This document shows positions 56,736-64,000 of a stretch of 64,000 nt of DNA, in pieces. This DNA is from Steinernema hermaphroditum (lineage: Eukaryota > Nematoda > Chromadorea > Rhabditida > Steinernematidae). The stretch is from positions 3,100,001 through 3,164,000 of the forward strand of contig CM059621.1 of the NCBI GenBank assembly GCA_030435675.1, given 5' to 3'. A model generated the notes under the pieces. That model had not been told where the DNA came from. It worked only from the letters and a program-made list of their open reading frames with translations, and ran no database searches. Position 1 is the first letter of the stretch; every line of letters starts with the position of its first letter. The translations under genes were made by a program, and so were the position numbers.

Positions 56736-58027
56736 ATGGGGTCGATCTTTTGGGGATACTGCAATGTGTCATGTCTTCTTTTTTCCTTCTTTTGGGTCGT
56801 GCTAAACACTGTGCCTCATTTGTATGGAGCAGCTGAATACCTCTGCTTCCAGATTTAAATATACGTGATCTCCTCAAAAGTATCTATGAAGACGCTTATG
56901 TCTACGGGAAGCATCAACCAAATGAAGAACAAGATACCAGGAACGAAACATCAAGCAACTTACTATTGGAAAGTAAAACTACTTCGATGCCCATCATCGA
57001 TAATATCGATCTGTCCACACTTCCACATACGCACGAAATTATACCACCTTATGTGAAACTGGAAGAGAAGATGAAAGTAAAACTAGATTTTGGGCAATTT
57101 GATCCCGGCGGTCGAATGATTCTAGGCCGTACACAGTCACCGATTAGCAGCCTGCGTGATCGAAAAGAACATGTCTACCATTATCACAGCGATTATGTGC
57201 TTCTTGGAGGACTTTGTTTCGTTTCTGCATGCAAATAGGACGATTACATCTGAGAGATGGCACACGCGATTCTGCCGTGGGAAAAATGAGTATGGCTCTG
57301 TCGATGCCATGCTTGAAAAAACGAAAACAGTACTGGAGGATTGGATGATCTTTACTCTGGTTCGTGACCCATTGGAACGCCTCATTTCTGCGTTTACCGA
57401 CAAGTGCATTTAGTAAGTTTAACCAGGATTTTCATATAAATGATCCTGAGAAATTATCGTTGTTTCGGTGGCCCATGTATCCGTGTAAACTATGGATAAG
57501 TTTTCTTTAGCAACAAAGAAAAGAAGGAAAGTATCAACTGCTACGGCTGTCATCAAGACATCGAATGTTTCGTTCGTTCAGTCTACAATCGGACACTGAC
57601 ATTCGCTCATATTCCTTCCAATCAAAAGCACCCTTACCTGATGGAGGATGTCCACACGTTTCCGCAGAACTGGTACTTATAAATACATTAGTATAGTCTA
57701 ATTCAAAATAATTTAAGGCATTGCTCCTTCCAAACGCGTACGAACAAGATGAAAATCATCAAATACTACAGCGAATATTCCGAAAGGGACAAGACATACG
57801 TTGAGTTGGTAAAAGTATTGCAAGAACGCGGGATTCATCAGGATCTCATCGTCTATATCGTTGAGCAAGTCACCACTGGTACAACCTTCCACACAACCAT
57901 CAATTCTGACGAAAAGAAGAAGGCCCGAGCGACTATTCTGCAGAATAGTGATCTTTTAGATATGGTGTATAGCATGTATTATCACGACTATGAGTTGTTT
58001 GGGTTCCCTAAAACATATGACAAGTAA
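56736..58027 (+). CDS. Carbohydrate sulfotransferase (Sulfotransfer_2, nematode type II membrane form)
   Basis: The probable first exon MGSIFWGYCNVSCLLFSFFW (56736) supplies a membrane anchor. The luminal stem follows with YEDAYVYGKHQPNEEQDTRN. The PAPS-binding 5' loop is CVIEKNMSTIITAIMCFLED, reached through a 40-base intron, and the 3'-phosphate motif is LVRDPLERLISAFTDKCIY. Later exons give NCYGCHQDIECFVRSVYNRT, HIPSNQKHPYLMEDVHTFPQ, NWHCSFQTRTNKMKIIKYYS and end LFGFPKTYDK. Family knowledge: Golgi enzymes that transfer sulfate from PAPS to glycans; this IEKxMST/RDPxERLxSAFxDKC form is expanded in nematodes. The donor of the stem exon (GGCG|GTCGAA) is non-optimal, so that junction is less certain. 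Confidence 0.82.
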
Positions 58028-58868
58028 ATGCATGATGAGACACACTGCTTCGCTTGACGAGCCGTTCGCTGGGGGGGGGGGGGGTGGGTAGAAGACGTAC
58101 ACTGTGATTTTATTTTACGAATAACAACATAAGGGAAAGGACAACATGAACTGAAATTAACAAGAAGTCATTGCACCCGTCGCCCTTCATCTCCACCGCC
58201 CACCCCGGGATCTCGGACGGTTCAAAACGACGGTTAAAGTCCCAAAGGAGATTTTGGAGACGGCTCAAATACGATGCGGGGGATGAAGTTCAGAATTATT
58301 GCACAAGCAATGAGTGTAATAGATTTTGTCACCACCACAAACCCTTTGTACGGCCAGACTGTCTTTTGAAAGCCGAGCAAAGGAAAGTGCAGTTCTCGAT
58401 AAGACGATATGATGTTTTGATCCCTTAAAGTACATAAAGAGCGATGGGCTTTCACGTCCAGTAAGCAGACTGATTCTAGCATTAATCTCAGCAGCTGCGT
58501 TGAGATAGATAGTTGCATAGATACGAGGTAAAGTGAAAATTTGGGCATGAAATATGTTAACATTACCAGTTTGGATGGACTGGACTTTCGATGAACAGAC
58601 AAGTAGCTGATAGTTTCCTATATCGTAAGAAGTACAGACCTACTACATTCCATTCATCCCATCAGATAACCTTTGCCTGTGTCGCATCTTATATGAGCTT
58701 TAAATAAGTTCCTACCCTGCAATTTTATGTAATATTGTGAGGTTGATGTCTATAAATATGTGATAACATTTATAACTCATTCTAAATCACAGTATAAATA
58801 CAAACAGTTTTATTTAAGCGGGTTCTGCACAATAAATACACTATATCGTCTTCGATTTCTGATGATGA
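58028..58868. other. Interval with a poly-G tract
   Basis: An uninterrupted run of about 14 G at 58071-58084 follows the sulfotransferase stop. A minus-strand frame at 58602-58234 (GFVVVTKSITLIACAIILNF) has one hydrophobic stretch but no recognised family. Confidence 0.45.
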
Positions 58869-61800
58869 TCATGTCCGCTGACAGACGAACGAAAAATTCC
58901 AATTACAGTTGAACGGCACCCAGTTCGGGGCCCAGTACTAAATTGTTCACCATAAGCACCCAACAATTTGAACGTCGGACCTACCCCTACGCACTCTTCG
59001 TTGGCACTGGGTCGAGGATATCTCTTCGCCCAGTTTTTGTAGTCCAAAGGTGAGCCATCAACCCAAGAATACTCAGAATCTGTTCCAGCAGGTTTGCGCA
59101 GACCGATCCAGAACATATTGGCTTCTTTAGGTTGGACCTGGTCGAAAATGCGTTGGATAATCTTCTCCGTGCCCTTGCGGTGCAATGCCAGGAGCTGGTA
59201 GTTGCCTTTGGCTTCGCAGTGTGCTTTAGCCTTGTCGAAACTCATCGGAGTGAAGACGAGAACGTAATTTCCGAAGTTCTTTTCTTTAACATTGGCTGGG
59301 GTTGCAGTGGTCGTCGACGGTTGCTCTGTGGTGGAAGTAGTTGGTTCCTCAGTAGTTATTGTGGTCGGCTCTTCAGTGGTCGTAGACGGTTCCTCTGTGG
59401 TGGAAGCAGTCGGTTCCTGAGTGGTCGTAGTCGGCTCTTCAGTGGTCGTAGTGGACTCTTCGGTGGTTGTAGTCGGCTCTTCGGTGGTCGTAGTCGGTTC
59501 CTGAGTGGTCGTAGACGGCTCCTCAGTGGTCATAGTCGGCTCTTCGGTGGTCGTAGTCGGCTCCTCAGTGGTCGTCGTTGGCTCCTCAGTGGTCGTAGTC
59601 GGCTCTTCGGTGGTCGTAGTCGGCTCCTCAGTGGTCGTCGTTGGCTCCTCAGTGGTCGTCGTTGGCTCCTCAGTGGTCGTAGTCGGCTCTTCGGTGGTCG
59701 TAGTGGACTCTTCGGTGGTTGTAGTCGGCTCTTCGGTGGTCGTAGTCGGCTCTTCAGTGGTCGTCGTTGGCTCCTCAGTGGTCGTAGTCGGCTCTTCGGT
59801 GGTCGTAGTCGGCTCCTCAGTGGTCGTCGTTGGCTCCTCAGTGGTCGTCGTTGGCTCCTCAGTGGTCGTAGTCGGCTCTTCGGTGGTCGTAGTCGGCTCT
59901 TCGGTGGTCGTAGTCGGTTCCTCAGTGGTCGTAGTCGGCTCCTCAGTGGTCGTAGTCGGTTCCTCAGTGGTCGTAGTCGGCTCCTCAGTGGTCGTAGTCG
60001 GCTCTTCAGTGGTCGTCGTTGGCTCCTCAGTGGTCGTAGTCGGCTCTTCGGTGGTCGTAGTCGGCTCTTCAGTGGTCGTAGTCGGTTCCTCAGTGGTCGT
60101 AGTCGGCTCCTCAGTAGTCGTTGTGATCGGATCTTCTGTGGTAGTGGTCGGGAGTGTATCTTCAGGAGCTAAAAAAAGATAAAGAGAATTTATTTTCCGA
60201 AACGGCTCGGCTTTATAACATTGTTAATAGCAAGAATTCACTTACCGATCCTGTACTGAATTTTGAAGTCTGTGTATAATATGATGTTCCAAGGTTGCAC
60301 AATGAGAGTGTTGCATGCTGTTGCTCTGGTCTTATTCATCTGCGAGGGGCAACAATACCACATAAAGCTCGTCATCCAGCTTTCCTCGACGCCCTTAATG
60401 CGTAAACCACCAAAGCGGCACTCGCTATCGCAGGTCGACTTTTCGTTGCCCATCGCAGCCACATAATTGACCGTGTATTCTATCTTCTTGCCCTCTGGTG
60501 CCGTCACATGCCAGGTGCACAAGAATGGATCGTCGTCGTTTACTTTAACCTTTCCGTTGCCGATTTCGTTTTTGGATTCTAGTGTCTGCCAGTCATCAGT
60601 GGCCGTCAGGGCGCTGCCACAGGTAAGGCCACGGGTGGGCGCTGGAAGCTCGGAGCAATCCCTGCCAGTGAACCCTTCTGGACATTCACAAAGAGAGCAA
60701 TCAGCTGGATTTGGGCGTCCCTCATTTTTGCAAACTGTCGTCGTACCATTGCACTTATCTTAAGATTACTCAGTTAGGACATGAAAAGGAATTCGAAAGT
60801 GTTACCGTAACAGTTATACAGCATGTTCATTTCGTAGATGTCGCCAAATGATGGCTTTCTTGCCTTGCCCATCGCATATTGGTAGTCGGAATCGAGAGCA
60901 ATCATTACGGGTTTGTTTGTATCGGCCGCGAGGAAACTAAATTGTAAAATTCTTCATGCTCTTTTACGGACTAATTACCCAGAACCGTAGTGCATAACTC
61001 CGCTTACATCATACGGCTTTCCATAGTTGTTGTTCACTGATTTGTCGGACTTATAATATTGCAGATCGCCTCCTGTCTGAAATCAGCCATTAAGTTGTAT
61101 AAACAACCAATGTCTAGGAATTAGTTCCTCAAAGTTGGCTAATAAAGCATGTCAAGTCACCTAGCATCGTTACACATACCTTAAGATTGGTCGTGTCAAC
61201 CTTAATATAACTATCACGGTCCCAACGCTGCTGCTCGTGCAGAAACCCAAGAGCATGACCGAGTTCGTGAGTGGCGGTGCTCAGCTAAATGATTCCATTT
61301 AAAACATGACTTCACTTTAATACTCACTTCGCTACATTTGTACCCCATTGATATCGTTTGTTCCTTTGACCATTTATCGCGGCCCATGGTATTGCTGCTA
61401 CACACACCGGCGCCGCCGTTATGAATCTTGACAATTGGGCGAGAGGGTGGATTTGCAGGATCATCAACCTTCTTAAATTTCACACATGTGTGGGCTGCCC
61501 AGAAGGCCATGGCGGCTTCGATCCCGTCTTTCTCTGCTTGAGCTGAAAGCCAAAGATGCTTGTGCAACTTGAAACGTTCGAACCTATCGGCTCTGCAGTG
61601 TCGTAGTAGTAGAGAAAGCCATCGGACCAGATGCCAGTGCCTTGGAAAGCTTGACGTTTGGAGCGGTTAACGGCAGACGAGGATGAACTGTTCCTGAGAT
61701 AATCGGGCATAGTCCACTTACAAGAAGAGGCCATAATGGCCAATTTTTAAGAGAGATATAAGAACTTAAAGTGAAGGCTAAGTGGTATGACAATAAAATG

Positions 61801-61946
61801 ATTAAAAACAGACCCCTTCCAAAGAGCATTCCCACTAGAACTTTTGAAATGGGCTTCCTAGCTAGAACTTCTAAGAACTCACCTTTCCAATGGAAGTGAA
61901 TAAGAGATCGACACTACGAGCAGTAGCGGAAGCGGAAGAATCCACA
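58869..61946 (-). CDS. Astacin metalloprotease with EGF, CUB, Thr-rich repeat and C-type lectin domain
   Basis: Proposed start MWILPLPLLLVVSISYSLPL (signal peptide; its splice to the next exon is not settled). Prodomain ends NRSKRQAFQG, a furin-like site. Protease: HELGHALGFLHEQQRWDRD is the zinc motif HExxHxxGxxHExxRxDRD, and SGVMHYGS the Met-turn. An EGF-like CKNEGRPNPADCSLCECPEG and a CUB domain (CGSALTATDDWQTLESKN, YVAAMGNEKSTCDSECRFGG) follow. Next is an array of about 45 TTTEEP-type hexapeptides (59310-60150), then a lectin domain: SFDKAKAHCEAKGNYQLLAL, FWIGLRKP, and after a 47-base intron (58938-58984) YWAPNWVPFNCNWNFSFVCQ with stop at 58869. Family knowledge: NAS proteases act in hatching, moulting and digestion. 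Confidence 0.85.
59310..60150 (-). repeat. 18-bp tandem repeat coding for TTTEEP hexapeptides
   Basis: About 45 units of ACCACTGAGGAGCCGACT (as read on the coding strand) with synonymous and conservative variants (TTTEES, TTTQEP, STTEEP, ITTTTEEP). Mucin-like, expected to be O-glycosylated. Near-perfect repetition suggests length variation between individuals. Confidence 0.9.
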
Positions 61947-62399
61947 TATTTCCCAGTCAATAAATGCCCTTTCCGGAACACGATCGTTTTATGCAGTCTT
62001 TAATGAGCAAACATCATTGTTATTGACGTCTACGTCTGCGTGTGATATGCCTTATCACCAATGATCCTGACCTCAGACTGCACTCAGAACTACTTTTATG
62101 TGTTTTCATATTCGAATACACGTATGTACTCCTAAGGTTCCCGGTACTATCAGTTATCAATAGTTCTTCGTCAATTCTAAGTAGACTGATCAGCAAGTGT
62201 AAATTGGGCGCTACTATCAAACAGTTGCCGGAATAGTCACCCTCGCCTATAGCCAACTAGGCTCTGTACAAGAATTATGTACATAATTTTGGAACGGGCC
62301 TAACGGCCAGGCTTCGCTTAGGCAAACCCCGGCTTGGCTTAGGCTTCGGCTTAAGACTATGCCTATGGATTTTAAGCGAACCCAGTACTTAGTACTCAG
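61947..62399. other. Intergenic region upstream of the astacin gene
   Basis: Contains a short repeat CGGCTTGGCTTAGGCTTCGG near 62330 shared with about 54290. No gene seen. Confidence 0.4.
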
Positions 62400-62900
62400 G
62401 CCACATCACGACTTTACACGACTTTATTTCGTGAATCAAAGGCATTTCGCCTTGCACAACACCGAAAATAGACAAACAGAGGATGTCTGGAAGACGGCTT
62501 CATCCCTGGCGCGGCGTTCATGTCGAACCGGTGGGTGGCGGAGAGCTTCATGGGGCTTCTGGGAATCGGCAAATCTTCGGATTCAGGAGCGGAACATCGT
62601 TTGCGGCACAGCGCACGCTTCTGTGCTCGAATCTGATGGTCCGTCCGGGAGTTGCGTCTTCGATGGTGGTGGCGTCCTCAGAGCGTCGGCGACCTTCGGG
62701 ATGACTTCTCACGTGGCCGGATTCTTGACGTCGGACATCTTGTTGTCAGCGATGGTGGGACTACGGATTCCGGGTGTCCCAATTCCCTCTGGAAGCCGGA
62801 AAACTCACACATGCCACAGGGTTTGCTGTCTGACCAACGGGACCCTCAGAGAGCGACCGGAGGGTCCGACCGCTCGCCACCGCGATACGAGTGAGAACTG
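62400..62900 (+). repeat. Dispersed repeat B, copy 2
   Basis: Plus-orientation counterpart of 45485-46005, beginning ACTTTATTTCGTGAATCAAA and ending CGACCGGAGGGTCCGACCGC then TCGCCACCGCGA. A degraded partial copy follows at about 62960-63145, part of it inverted. Confidence 0.8.
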
Positions 62901-63307
62901 GCCAGGCCACATCACGCTTACCCTATAGATTACGGCTTACGGAACATGCGCCCAAATGATGGGTACCGATCCGGCTGCGTGAGAAGTCATTCTTAAGGCT
63001 CTTAAGGTCGGCGACTCACTGAGGACAGTCTACTTCGGGGACCCGAAAGCTGGAATCCGGGGGTCTAAATTCCCTCTGAAAGCTGAAGCAGTCACAAGCC
63101 ACAGGGCCGTCAGACCAACCGCACGCTCAGAGGGCGACTGAGGCACATGAAATCTTAAGAGCACACCGTGTTTACCTTCTATGTGCTGGATGAAAACTAT
63201 TCAAATATTGGAAGGGTCATTAATGTGTACTTGTCAGAACATTGAAGATACTTTATTATATTCAATCCGTGAAAATATCAAATGCTGGCGATTCATAAGC
63301 CGTTCCG

Positions 63308-64000
63308 CTAACGAGTACCAAACGCTCGGAAAAGACTTGAGATGACATTTAGCACAAGAAGACATTCGATAGGACCACACATGCACGAGGAGTCGCCGAA
63401 CATTCCCCTCTCGCTAGCATTCTCTATATCTGAGTATTCCTGGTCGTTAGTTTTCGAATACTGCCAGTATGAATTGAAGACGTAAAGTTCAGCCAGAAAT
63501 AGTAGAATGTGCAAAATTAGAATGACCTCGGCGATAATTCGATGTTGCAGTATCACTGAAATTCCTATGTTTTAAATATAGAGATACGTGTATTTACATT
63601 CATCGTTTATGGCCGTGTATTCCCATAGAAGTCTAGGATCGATTACAACAAACATACACATCAGAAGCATCACCACGGCGAGGATCTGAAAACTCAGCTT
63701 TCCTAATTTCTCTTATACTGGCTTGAGAATACACACCTGTGACAAAAGGCCAAACGTGAAAGCACATCCGCTTGGTTGCATCATCGCAGAGATCATCGAA
63801 ACTCCGGCCACTATCATTAAAACACCCACCGCTATAGTGAGATGTGAAGCGGCGCACGCTACAACGCCAATACAAATATTGTAAATAGCCAAAATTATTA
63901 GGAATCTCTGAAGAGGGAACATATTGTCGTTCTCTACTGTAAACCTCACCTTAACATTTACAGCAGTGAAGCTGCGTGTCTTGCGCTCCGTCTGATCGTC
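63308..64000 (-). CDS. Multi-pass membrane protein, partial (probably four helices)
   Basis: Runs off the right edge of the window. Exons in order on the minus strand: NMFPLQRFLIILAIYNICIG, VVACAASHLTIAVGVLMIVA and SMISAMMQPSGCAFTFGLLS; then ILAVVMLLMCMFVVIDPRLL with WEYTAIND; then VILQHRIIAEVILILHILLF and a tail with GMFGDSSCMCGPIECLLVLN, ending FGTR at 63308. The frame is open to base 64000, so the true start may be outside; MRFTVENDN (about 63949) is one option. Small four-helix proteins of this design are common in nematodes; I do not recognise the family. Confidence 0.55.

Noticed and set aside
59132..60182. Long plus-strand open frames (up to 346 codons) of GRSRLLSGR or VVVGSS type
   Set aside because: They are the antisense of the TTTEEP minisatellite in the astacin gene; the unit simply lacks stops in these frames.
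62359..62928. 189-codon frame ending PARHRDTSENWPGHITLTL, matched by a minus-strand frame at 45492-45947
   Set aside because: Although kept open in both copies of repeat B, it has no recognisable domain and several other frames are equally open in this GC-rich repeat; treated as non-coding for now.

Overview
The window reads as nuclear DNA of a free-living or necromenic rhabditid-type nematode. The evidence is very short introns (mostly 40-50 bases, GT..AG with TTTCAG-like acceptors), acceptor-like sites just upstream of several start codons (spliced-leader trans-splicing), and nematode-restricted families: Srh, Srt and Srx chemoreceptors, ground-like proteins, an XTBD (XRN-2 binding) protein, TWK potassium channel, astacin and glycine-rich secreted peptides. 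I could not name the species. All assignments come from reading the translated sequence; no search was run.

Layout. 1-6.2 kb is a compact housekeeping block: the C-terminal end of an ACSF3-like acyl-CoA synthetase, an F-box protein (-), the ribosome biogenesis factor RRS1 and the kinase CDK9. A small secreted peptide (-) and a divergent T-box factor (-, with a tRNA-like dispersed repeat in an intron) follow. 11.1-13.0 kb holds a head-to-head pair of Gly/Ala-rich secreted proteins. Then come a K2P potassium channel (-), a polo-like kinase (+) whose T-loop Thr is Gly, a class 3 lipase (+) and an XTBD gene (-) with three tandem copies of one long exon. 24.8-31.7 kb has chemoreceptors (Srh +, single-exon 7TM -, Srt -) around a second head-to-head pair of the Gly/Ala-rich family, arranged as an inverted duplicate of the first. 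32.8-39.5 kb is a secreted-peptide cluster: a His-rich peptide, two Gly/Cys-rich ground-like proteins, a Gly/Trp/Tyr antimicrobial-like peptide and a further divergent pair of Gly-rich proteins. Two tandem Pmp3-type membrane peptides lie at 41.5 and 43.3 kb. Srx (-) and Srh (-) receptors, a carbohydrate sulfotransferase (+), an astacin-CUB-Thr-rich-C-type-lectin protease (-) and part of a multi-pass membrane protein (-) complete the window.

The second half is rich in mobile DNA: three hAT-like elements with readable 8-bp target duplications, a decayed mariner with TA duplications, two long foldback elements, an RTE-type LINE fragment, and dispersed families with tRNA-like or GC-rich bodies. 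The most interesting structures are the inverted duplication of the divergent secreted-protein pair with a shared 3' UTR hairpin, the in-phase exon triplication in the XTBD gene, the T-loop-altered polo kinase, and the astacin/lectin fusion.
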